A stretch of 64,000 bases of DNA, from the NCBI GenBank assembly GCA_037176705.1, contig CM073889.1:50399596-50463595 (forward strand), written 5' to 3'. Each line of letters begins with the position of its first letter. The stretch's first letter is position 1. The translations under genes and the position numbers were made by a program. The notes below the pieces were generated by a model. The model ran no database searches. It saw only the letters and a list, made by a program, of their open reading frames with translations, and was not told the origin of the DNA. This DNA comes from Molossus alvarezi. Lineage: Eukaryota; Chordata; Mammalia; Chiroptera; Molossidae. This document shows positions 22,308-31,718 of this stretch, piece after piece.

Positions 22308-22488
22308 AGAAGGTGAAAGATTTTTACTCTAAAAAGTATAGGACATTGAAGAAAGAAATTTAAAAGGACATAAATAAATGGAAGCATATATCGTGCTTAT
22401 GGATAAGAAGGATTAATGTTGTTCAAATGACCACACTACCCAAAGCAATTTACAAATTCAATTCAATTCTTATCAAAATACCAATGTC

Positions 22489-22735
22489 GCCCTGGCCAGT
22501 TTGGCTCAGCGGTTAGAGCGTCGGCCTGCGGTCCGGAGAGACCCGGGTTCGGTTCCCGCTAAGGGCATGTTCCTCGGTTGCAGTTTGTCCCCGGCCCTGG
22601 TTGGTCGTGCGGGTGGCAGCCACTCGATGTGTCCCTTCACGTCGATGTTTCTCTCTCTCTCTCCCTTCCTCTCTCTCCCTCCCATTCTATCTGTACAAAA
22701 AATGGAAAAATATCCTCAGGTGAGGATTAAAAAAA
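22489..22735 (+). mobile_element. Ves-like SINE, young-looking
   Basis: Full-length copy with well-preserved box A-like (tggctcagcggttagagcg) and box B-like (gggttcggttcc) stretches, and tail-side tatcctcaggtgaggatt. It differs from the copy at 60360-60614 at only a handful of positions by eye. Duplicated target aaaataccaatgtc at 22475-22488 and from 22736. Confidence 0.95.
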
Positions 22736-22755
22736 AAAATACCAATGTCATTTTT

Positions 22756-22980
22756 TAAAATTTTAATTTTTTATTTTCTTAATTGATTTTAGAGAGCGAG
22801 GAAGGGAGAGGGAGAGAGAGATAGAAATATTGATGAAAGAGAACATTGACTGGCCGCCTCCTGCATATGCCACCCTGGGTCTCGGGCCCACAACCTGGGC
22901 ATGTGCCCTGACCAGAAATCAAACCAATGACCTCTTGGTACATGGGTCAATGCTCAACCACTGAGCCACACCAGCTGGGC
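22756..22980 (-). mobile_element. Ves-like SINE, different subfamily, opposite orientation
   Basis: Reverse orientation: T-rich tail with ttgattttagagag, purine-rich body, cctcctgcatatgcc, then a head (gcccacaacctgggcatgtgcc ... actgagccacaccagctggg). Its body and head differ from the copy at 22489, as also seen at 41740 and 43414. Flanking duplication ataccaatgtcattttt at 22739-22755 and 22984-23000. Confidence 0.95.
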
Positions 22981-23807
22981 AAAATACCAATGTCATTTTT
23001 CTCAGAATTACAACAAATAGAAAATGTACATTGAATCACAAAAGGCTTTGAATAGCCCAAGCAATCTTGAGAAACAGGAACAAAGTTGGAGTTATGCTCT
23101 CTAACCTCAAATTATATTACAAAGCTATATTAATCAAAATTGTATGGCACTGGGACAAAAACAGAAACAAGTATCAATGGAACAGAATAGAGAGTTCAGA
23201 AATAACCTTTGCTTATATGGTCAACTAATTTATGAGAAAGGAGGTAAAAATATACACTGGAGTAACAATAGTTTTTTCAACTAGTGATACTGGGAAAACT
23301 GAACAATTACATTCCAAAAGAAAGAAAAGAAAATAAACTGGACCACTTTCTTACACCAGGTACAAAGATAAACTCAAAATGAAATAAAAATTTAAATGTA
23401 AGGTCTGAAACAATAAAATGCTCAGAAGAAAATATAGGAAGTAAACTATCTGACTTTAATGTGAGTAATATCTTTGTTGACACATCCTTATAATCAAGGG
23501 AAACAAAATAAAAAATAAACAAATAGGACTACATCAAATTAAAACTTCTGCACTGTGAAAAAAATCTTCAATGAAACAAAAAGGCAACCTACTAATTATT
23601 TGAAAATGATATATCTGATAAGTAATCAATATTCAAAATATATACAAAATTCATACAAATCATTAACAACAAAACAATCTAATTGAAAAAATGGACAGGA
23701 CATGAAAAAGACATTCTCTAAAGAAGACATACAGAGGACCCATAGACATAAGAAAAATTGCTTAGCGTAAATAATCATCAGGGAAATACAAATTAAAACC
23801 ACAAATA

Positions 23808-24097
23808 GTATCATATGATCTCACTTGTCTGTAGAATTTAATGAACAAAATTGATCAAAAGATATGAAAGTAGACTGACAAACCTCAGAGGGAAGGGAGG
23901 TGTGAAGAGATAAACCAAAGAACTAAAATGCATATATGCATAACCAGTGTACACAGACAACAGTGCACTGAAGGCAGGGTGGGTGGGTGGTGAGAACAGG
24001 AGCAGGGAGGAGAATAACAATGTGGGGGAAAAAAAAGACATCTCTAGTAAAAATAAATAAAAAGTAAACAAATAAATAAAAACCAACAACAAACACA
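23808..24097 (+). mobile_element. L1 3' end nested in older L1
   Basis: End of ORF2 (tatcatatgatctcacttg), 3' UTR with G-rich tract (gggtgggtgggtggtgag) and A-rich tail. The host ORF2 resumes after it. Short duplication cacaaata at 23800-23807 and 24098-24105. Confidence 0.9.
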
Positions 24098-24299
24098 CAC
24101 AAATATTATTTTACACCATTCAAAATGGCTATTATCAAAGTCAGCAAATAACGTGTTAGCAAAACTGTGAAGAAAATGGAACTCTCATGCGTTGTTGCTG
24201 GGAATGCAAACTAATGCATCTACTATGGAAAACTTTATGGAGATTCCTAAAAAAACTAAAAATAGACCATATGACCCAGAAATTCCACTTCTGGGTATT

Positions 24300-24383
24300 T
24301 TTCTTTTTCCTTTTTCTTTTATTTCTTTTATTTTTTTAGAGGCAATCATGTTTTCTTTTTTCTTTCTTTCTTTTTTTTTAAAT
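24300..24383. repeat. Pyrimidine-rich (CTTT)n-like tract
   Basis: Runs of T with scattered C on the plus strand. It sits where the older L1 stops and may have arisen from an A-rich tail on the minus strand. Confidence 0.7.
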
Positions 24384-24546
24384 CAATGCACAGAGATATC
24401 TAGTAAAGAACATTTTTGTAATCTGAAAGTAATTTTCAAATTGGGTATATGTCATTGGTTCATGAGAAAATGTCAAACTTGGTAATACTCTGATTTGAAA
24501 AAGAGATGAACTAAGAAGAGTATATTAAACAATTAAGTTAGCTTCT
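24384..24546. other. No recognised feature
   Basis: Short unique-looking stretch that forms the 3'-side flank of L1-B. Confidence 0.5.
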
Positions 24547-24779
24547 TTTTTTAACTTAATTTATTTTTGTTGCAGATGTTCCCCCCCCACATTAATTATC
24601 CCCTCCTCGTTCCTCCCTACCCTGTCCCCAGCTTTCTTGTCCATGTCTATTGTTCATTCATACATACATATAAGTTCTGTAGTTTATCTCTCCACCCTAC
24701 ACCCTCTTCTAGGGATTGTCAGTCTGGTCCCCACTTCCACGTCTCTGGGACTACCTCATTCCTCAGACTGTAATGTTCA

Positions 24780-27700
24780 TTATATTCCACAAACAAGTGA
24801 GATCATATGATACTTATTTTTCTCTGTTTGGCTTCTTTCACTTAGGATAACACTTTCCAGGTCCCTCCATGTTGTCCCAAAAGATACGAAATCTTTCTTT
24901 CTTACAGTCCCGAGTACTCCACTGTGTATTTGTACCACTGCTTTTTTATCCATTTGTCTACTAATGGACATTTGGGCTGTTTCCAGATCTTAGCCATTGT
25001 AAATAGTGCTGCTCTGAACATGGGAGCACATATATTCTTTCTGATTGGTGTTTCAGGCTTCTTAGGGTATGTTCCTAGAAGTGGGATCACTGGGTCAAAT
25101 GGAAGTTCAATTTTTAATTTTTTGAGGTAACACCATATTGTTTCCCAGAGTGACTGCACCAGTCTGCATTCCCACCAGCAGTGCAGTAGAGTCTCCTTTT
25201 CTCCACACGCTGGCCAACTCTTGTTTGATGATGACTTGTTTACGGCACCCATTCTGACAGGTGTAAGGTGATACCTCATTGTTGCTTTAATTTGCATCTC
25301 TCTGATGATTAGTGATGCTGAGCATTTCTTCATATGCCTCTTAGCCATTTGTATGTCCTGTTTGGAGAGGTGTCTATTCAGCTCCTCTGCCCATTTTTTA
25401 ATTGGGTTCTTTGTCTTCCTTTTGTTGAGTTGTATGAGCACTCTATATATATTGGAAATTAATCCCTTATCTGATATATCATTGGCAATTATGCTCTCCT
25501 ATACAGTGGGTTGCCTTTGCATTTTGATGATTGCATCTTTTGCTGTGCAGGAGCTTTTGAGTTTCATGTAGTCTCATGTGTTTATTTTCTTCTTTGTTTC
25601 TGTTGCCTTAGGTGATATATCAGTGAAAATTCTGCTGCATATGATGTCTGAAATTTTGTTGCCTAGATTTTCTTCTAGATTCTTGTGGATTCATGAGTCA
25701 CATTTAAGTCTTTTATCCATTTTGAGTTTATTCTTGTGTATTCTGTAAGTTGATGGTGTAGTTTTATTTTTTGTATGTAGCTGTCCAATTTTCCCCACAC
25801 CATTTATTAAAGAGGCTTCCTAAAGTCCACTGTATGCTCTTGCCACCTTTGTCAAGTATTAATTGAGTATATTGCCTTGGGTCTATTTCTGGATTATCTG
25901 TTCTGTTCCACTGGTATATATGCCTCTTCTTGTGTGCCAGTACCAGACTGCTTTGATTACAGTGACTTTGTAGGATAACCTGAAATATAGTAATGGTATT
26001 CCTTCAACTTTGTTCTTCTTTTTCAAGATTGCTGTGGCTATTCAGTGTCTTTTGGTTCCATATGAACTGTTGAAGTATGTGTTCTAGTTCTGTAAAGTAT
26101 GTCATTGGTATTTTGATGGGGATTGCATTGAATCTATAGATTGTTTGGGGTAATATGGACATTTTAATAATGTTAATTCTTCCAATCCATGAACAAGGTA
26201 TATGCTTGCACTTTTCTTTATCTACCTCTATTTCTTTTCTCAATGACCTGTAGTTTTCTGTGAATAATTTCTTTACTTCTTTTGTTAAGTTTATTCCTAG
26301 GTATCACAATTTTTTTTGCTGCAATGGTAAATGGGATTGTTTTATTAGTTTCTCTTTCTGTGAGTTCATCATTAGTGTATAAGAATGCCATCGATTCCTT
26401 GATGGTAATTTTGTATCCTGCTACTTTGCCAAATTGTTTTGTTAAGTATAGTAACTTTTTGATGGAGTATTTGGGATTTTCTACGTATAGTATTATGTCA
26501 TCTGCTAATAATGACAGTTTCACTTCCTCCTTTCCAGTTTGTATCCCATTTATTTATTTATTTATTTTTGTCTGATTGCTCTGGCTAAGACTTCCAGTAC
26601 TATGTTAAATAAGAGTTTCAAAAGTGGGCATCCTTGTCTTGTTCCTGTTCATAAGGGAAATGCTTGTAATTTTTGCCCATTGTGAATGAGGTTGGCTGTA
26701 GGTCTTTTATATATGGCCTTTATTAGGTTGAGATATGATCCCTCTATTCCCAGGTTGCTGAGCGTTTTTATCAGAAATGGGTGCTGGATTTTGTCTAATG
26801 CTTTTTCAGCATCTATTGATATGATCTTATGATTTTTATCTTTCATTTTGTTTATGTGGTGTATCAAAGTTATTGATTTGTGAATATTGTGCCAGCCTTG
26901 CATCCCAGGGAAAAATCCCACTATGTCCTGGTGAATAATTTTTGTGATGTATTGCTGAATTCAATTTGCCAATATTTTGTTCAGGATTTTGGCATCTATG
27001 TTCATCAGGGATATTGGCCTGTAGTTTTCTTTCTTTGTAGTGTGTTTTTCTGGTTTTAGAATAGAATTATGCTGTCCTCATAAAACAAGTTTGAAAGTCT
27101 TTCTTCTTGAATTTTTTGAAGTAGTTTGATGATAATGGGTATTAGTTCTTCTTTGAATGTTCGGTAAAATTTCCCTGTGAAGTCATGTGGGCCTGGGCTT
27201 TTGTTTGCTGGGAGAGTCTTGATTACATTTTCAATTTTTTTTGTTGTTGTTGTTGGTCTGTTCACATTTTCTATCTCTTCCTGGTTCAGTTTTGGGAGAC
27301 TATGTCTTTCTAGAAATTTGTCCATTTTTCTTAGATTGTGGAATTTTTTGCTGTATAATTGTTCATAATATTTATTCACAATAATTTGTATTTCTGTTCT
27401 GTCAGTTATTATTTCTTCTCTTTCATTTCTGATTTCATGTATTTGGGTTCTCCCTCTTTGTTTCTTGGCGAGTCTAGCTACGGGTCTATCAATCTCGTTG
27501 ATCTTTTCAAAGAACCAGCTCTTTGTTTCATTGATCCTTTGAAATGTTTTTTGGTCTCCATGTCATCTATTTCTATTCTGATCTTTACTATTTCCTTCTT
27601 TCTACTTGCTCTGGGGTTTTCTTTCTGTTTGCTTTCTAGTTCTTTAAGTTGTGAAATTAGATAGTCTGTTTGAAATTTTTCTTGCTTCTTAAGATAGGCC

Positions 27701-28572
27701 TGTAGTACTATGAACTTCCCTCCCAGAACTTCTTTCTCTGCATCCCATAGATTTTGTATTGTTGCGTGTTCAATTTTATTGGTTTCCAGGAAGTTTTTAA
27801 TTTCTTCCTTGATCTCCATGGTAACCCGTTCATTGTTCAATAACATGCTATTCAGCCTTCATGTTTTCAAATGTCTTTGCATGTTCTAGTTGCATGCCAT
27901 TGTGATCTGAAAAGATGCTTGATATGATTTCAATCTTCTTGAACTTGTAGAGACTTAATTTGTGCCATAACATGTGATCTATCTTTGAGAATGTCCCATG
28001 TGCAGTTGAGAAGAATGTTAATTCTTCAGTTTGGGGGTGTGATTCTCTGTAGATATCTATTAAATCCATTTGATCTTTCCCTTCATTTACAGTCTGTGTT
28101 TCCTTTTTAATTTTTTGTCAGCAGGGTATTGAAGCCCTCTGCTATGATTGTATTGCTGTTGTTGTCTCCTTTGAAGTCCTCCAAAAGATTTTTAACATAT
28201 GTTGGTGCTACTATATTGGGTGCATATATGTTTACCAAGGTTATATCTTCCTGTTGGATAGATCCTTTCAATATTATGTTGTGGCCATTTATATCTCTAG
28301 TTTTAGCCTTCATTTTGAAATCTACATTATCAAATATGAGTATTACTACCCCAACTTTTTTTTTTTTTTTTTTTGCTTTTTGTTTTCTTGAATGATTTTT
28401 TTCCATCCCTTCACTTTCAACCTTTGTGAGTCTTTTGTGTGAGATGGGTCTCTTGCAAACAACATATATGTGAGTCATGCTTTCTTAACCAGTAAGCTAC
28501 TCTGTGTCTTATTGGAACATTCAAACCATTCACATTTAAGGTGGTAATTAATATGTACTTATTTATTGCCAT
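24780..28572 (-). pseudogene. L1-B ORF2, broken
   Basis: Start ATG at 28570-28572 (consensus MAINKYIS region), stop TAA at 24780-24782. About eight open pieces remain. The endonuclease region reads DLIDIYRESHPQTEE and HGTFSKIDHMLWHK. The reverse-transcriptase box is altered to LLADDIILY. The C-terminal block is partly kept ([14 protein letters not shown] near 25190), with the final residues MISLVCGI. Stops and frameshifts exclude a functional protein. Confidence 0.9.
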
Positions 28573-28617
28573 TTTTGTTTAGTGTGGTTCTATTTTTTTT
28601 CCTATTTCTTCTACTAA

Positions 28618-29600
28618 TTACAGCAGTCCTTTTCGCATATCTTGCAGTGCTGGTTTGGTGTTAATATATTTCTTTAGCCTTTTTTTGTATGGAAAGTTCT
28701 TTATTTGACCTTCTATTTTGAAAGATAGCCTTGCTGGATAAAGTAGTCTTGAATTCATGACCTTGATTATTTCATGCTATTCTCTTCTGGTCTGTAGTGT
28801 TTCTGTTGAGAAGTCAGCTGAGAGCCTTATGTGGTTTCCTTTGTAGGTAACCTGTTGCTTATCTCTTGCTATCTTTAGGATTTTCTTTTTGTCTTTAATT
28901 TTTGGCAGTTTGATTAATATGTGTCTTGGTGTGGGTCTGTTGGGTTCTTCTTACTTGGGGCTCTCTGTGCTTCTTGATCTTGAATGCCTTCCTTCTTTAC
29001 CAAGTTAGGAAAGTTTTCTGTCATTATTTCTTCGAATACATTCTGTAACCCTTGCCCATTTTCTTCCTCTTCAGGTACTCTTATGATGCGAATGTTATTG
29101 TTTCCAGTTGTCTCACAGTTCCCTTAAGCTGTCTTCTTCTGTTTAATTGTTTTATTCTTTTGGTTTTCTGATTAGTTGATTTTTTCTACCCTCTCTTCTA
29201 ATTCACTGATCCAGTCCTCAGCTCCCTCTACTCTTCTGGTTAGTCCTTCCAATGTGTTCTTAATTTCTGCTATGTCATTCTTCATTTCCACTTGGTTGGT
29301 TTTCAATGTTTCTATATCTTTACTCATGGAGCTTATGTCCTTACTCATGCTGTTGAGCTTCCTCAAGATCATGGCTCTGAACTCTACCTCTGATAATTTG
29401 CTTAGCTGCTTTTTCATTGATCTCATCTTTGGTAGAGTTCTCTTATTCTTTCATTTGAATTTTATTTCTTTATTTCAGCATTTTGGCTATCTCTGTAGGT
29501 TTTGGAGCCTGCCAAATTTTCCTTGTGGATGTTGGTGTTCTTCTGTTTATGGCTTCCACTACTGGGTTTGGATAAACCTGAATGGGCCCACATTAGACAC
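28618..29600 (-). pseudogene. L1-B ORF1, broken
   Basis: The stop of the frame is the TAA complement at 28618-28620. The coiled-coil half is well preserved at 29172-29426 (SEVEFRAMILRKLNSMSKDIS, then DIAEIKNTLEGLTRRVEGAEDW and ISELEERVEKIN, heptad-like). The C-terminal RNA-binding half toward 28700 is interrupted. The start is uncertain. Confidence 0.8.
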
Positions 29601-30272
29601 CACTGTCAAGTCTTACTTTCTGGGGTAGATTTTCAAGTCCAGGAAAGTTTCAGTTATCCTCTAGATTTTCCCTGGTGGCTAGTAATCTCAGTTACTCATT
29701 GCCTTTGAATGTAGCCCTGGTGTTCTGCATAAAAGAATTTCCAGAATTTGCTGTAGATGCTGGTTGTTAATAAGCCTCAATTTTCATTTTTTTTTGCCTC
29801 ACCTGGGAAAAGCTCAATCTCTGAGTAGGGGGTGCTGCTATTCCCAACATCTCTTGGAAGGAGCACATTGGCTGCCTTCCTTTGTGACTGCAACTCAGCA
29901 AAAACTCTGAGTGCCCTCCAAATCCCGTGTGTTTCCACAGAGTCCAAGCCAGTCTGCCTTCCCTCTGCCTAGCCTCCAGGTGAATGGCTGTGGCTATTTT
30001 AGCACTCTGTCCTGGTCCTCTGCATTGTGGAGAGGTCTTGGTCTTTATAACCCAAGGGTGCTGTTCACAGGTAAGACTGCTGCTGTCCTTGGGCTCCAGC
30101 CCGCCACCCTCTCATGCCTCCTCAGATCCTACCAATGTTCCTGGTTATATGGTCATGTCCTGCTGCTTTTCTGTTGCTTTTTTCCAAGGATTTGTCTTTA
30201 TTTTAGTTGTAATTCCCATTTTGTCCTGGGAGATCGTCTGTGCAGCTTCTATTCACTCAGCCTTCATTTTCA
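29601..30272 (-). promoter_or_regulatory. L1-B proximal 5' UTR
   Basis: Homologous to the 5' UTRs of L1-D and L1-E: taagtcttactttctggggtag, tctccaggtgaatggctgtgg, then ctattcactcagccttcatttt. The last stretch corresponds to the outer 5' end of L1-D (ccattcactccgccgccattttt), so this point is a former element start. Confidence 0.75.
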
Positions 30273-30399
30273 CATTCTCTGGGCCTATCTTGTACACAGC
30301 TGGATATTACAGGTGTTTCTGGTGCCTTCGCACCCTGCAGGTCTGGCGGGTAAGTGAATTGCACACTCCCTTTGGCGACCTGGCTCTATGCCTTTGTTA

Positions 30400-30970
30400 T
30401 GGGCAGCTAGGTGGCACAGGCCTCTCTATTACTTCAGCACCCTGTAGTTCCCACTGGTAACTGAATGGCACAGTCTCTGCTAGGTCCCGCAGGCCTCTCT
30501 GGTGCTGAAGCACCCAGTAGGTCCTGCAGGTAACTAGATTTAACAGTCTCTGCTGGGTGGTACAGGACTCTCTGGTGCTTCAGCACCCCACAGATCCCAC
30601 GGATAACTGGATAGCACAGTGCCTGCGGAGTCATGCTGGTGTCTCTGGTGCTACAGTACTCCACAGCCGCCCCCCCCCCCATGGGTAACTAGATCACACA
30701 GTCCCTGCTGGGTTGTATAGGCTTCTCTGGTGCTTTAGCATCCACCAGTCCCATGAGCAACTGGATGGCACAGTTCCTGCTGGGTTGTACAGGCCTCTCT
30801 GTTGCTTCAGCACCCTGCAAATCCCTTGGGTATTTGGATGGCACAGTCGTTGTGGGTTGCACAGACCTCTCTGGTGCTTGAGTACCTCACAGGTCCCACA
30901 AGTACTGGATCGCTTGGTCATTGCTGGGTGGTACAGGCCTCTCTGGTGCCCCTGTACCCTGCAGTTCCAG
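30400..30970 (-). repeat. About 8 tandem units of about 72 bp in L1-B 5' UTR
   Basis: The plus-strand anchor cctctctggtgcttcagcacc recurs near 30421, 30490, 30563, 30637, 30719, 30790, 30863 and 30934. Each is followed by a 'ggtaactggatggcacagt'-like stretch and 'ctgctgggttgtacagg'. Units are diverged from each other. Confidence 0.9.
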
Positions 30971-31569
30971 GGGGTGGGCAGCTGCATTGCACCAGTCTCT
31001 CTTGGGCTCAGTCTTCTCCTGCACTTGTGAGCTTCTGTACCACACAGGCCTCTCTGGAGCCCCAGGTCCTGCTGCTGGGGCTGGGGAGTGCTGCTGCCCC
31101 ATGGGGCTCAACTCCTGCTCAGCTTTTGCTGTAGTTTTTGGAGATGGGTCTCAGCTGCTTGTCTGTGCTTCTATTGCCTGAGGATGGATGTCTACTCCCC
31201 AGCCTCTGTTGCTAGGTGTATATCTGGACTCTGATGGGGTTGCTACTATGGGGGATGGTGCTGGGCTCCTGGCTGTCAGCAACTTTTATGACTGGCACCT
31301 TAGGAGCTCCACCACTGTTCACTAATCTGTGTTGACACAGAGTGTCCACTGGTTCCATGGTGCCAGGTGCGCTGGTAGACTTATGTTGCTGGGTCCTAGC
31401 TGCTCCCACTGCCTCCTCCCAGGAAAGATCTGAGATCTTCCAAAATGGTGAGACCTCCCTGAGGCACAGGGAGAAGTGCCCTGCTTACCGAGGTAGCCAG
31501 CGGATCCAGTCCACAGCACAGGAACTTTCTCATCCATGGCTCTGCACTGCTCAAATGTGGTAGTCCACC

Positions 31570-31620
31570 TTCACATCCACTCACACTCTCTCACACACTT
31601 GCTCTCTCTCACACACACTA
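31570..31620. repeat. (CA)/(TCACAC)-rich stretch
   Basis: Repeated cacactct / cacaca motifs near the 5' end of L1-B; an equivalent stretch lies at 62030-62070 in L1-F. It is part of the element, not an independent insertion. Confidence 0.8.
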
Positions 31621-31663
31621 ACCCTCCCTTGGGTCCTGCCTGCGGCCATCTTCAAGAAACACT

Positions 31664-31718
31664 CTTTATTGATTTTAGAGAGAGAGGAAGTGAGACAGAG
31701 AGAGAGAAATAGAAAAAT
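31664..31718 (-). mobile_element. SINE fragment, 3' part only
   Basis: tttattgattttagagagag, then gaagtgagacagagagagag matches the tail-side body of the older SINE subfamily (compare 22756-22830 and 41741-41800). The head is missing. It sits exactly between L1-B and L1-C. Confidence 0.75.

Larger units (their letters stand above)
22308..24300 (+). mobile_element. Older L1 ORF2 fragment, hit by two SINEs and one L1
   Basis: Sense ORF2 in pieces: 22308-22488 (ataaatggaagcatatatcg, acccaaagcaatttacaaattc), 22981-23807 (distal reverse-transcriptase region onward), and 24098-24300 (caccattcaaaatggctatt, cactctcatgcgttgttgctggg). The gaps are later insertions: the SINEs at 22489 and 22756 and an L1 3' end at 23808. 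The copy is diverged with many stops. It ends before the 3' UTR, in a pyrimidine run. Confidence 0.88.
24547..31655 (-). mobile_element. L1-B: full-length LINE-1 with extended 5' UTR (about 7.1 kb)
   Basis: Read on the minus strand: 5' module (31655-30273), proximal 5' UTR (30272 to about 29600), ORF1 (to 28618), ORF2 (28572-24780), 3' UTR and A-rich tail (to 24547). The 5' terminus reads ttgaagatggccgcaggcagg, a plausible L1 start. Both reading frames are broken. It is longer than L1-D (about 6.1 kb) and L1-E (about 5.8 kb) mainly because of the extra 5' module. No clear target-site duplication, so one flank may have been lost. Confidence 0.92.
30273..31655 (-). promoter_or_regulatory. L1-B extra 5' module, GC-rich, probable promoter
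   Basis: About 1.38 kb upstream of the former start, present also in L1-F (61024-62102) but absent from L1-D, L1-E and L1-G. It has a tandem array of about 72 bp units near the ORF side (30400-30970), then non-repetitive GC-rich sequence, then (CACA)-rich text near 31570-31620 and the terminal ccctcccttgggtcctgcc. Promoter function is inferred from its position only. Confidence 0.7.

Noticed and set aside
22489..22580. tRNA gene signal (box A and box B) at the SINE heads
   Set aside because: The heads are tRNA-derived, but each is followed by a SINE body and A-rich tail with target duplications, and no complete tRNA cloverleaf or acceptor stem is evident. They are SINEs, not tRNA genes.
24547..28572. 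Functional reverse-transcriptase gene
   Set aside because: All ORF2 copies contain several stops and frameshifts; each is a decayed L1 copy.
30400..30970. CRISPR-like array
   Set aside because: The repeats are about 72 bp, diverged, without distinct spacers, and lie inside an L1 5' UTR in mammalian DNA.
29911..31181. Several long plus-strand open stretches (up to 158 codons) across the 5' UTR of L1-B
   Set aside because: They run antisense to L1 across GC-rich tandem units. Their composition follows the repeat, and none shows a known domain.
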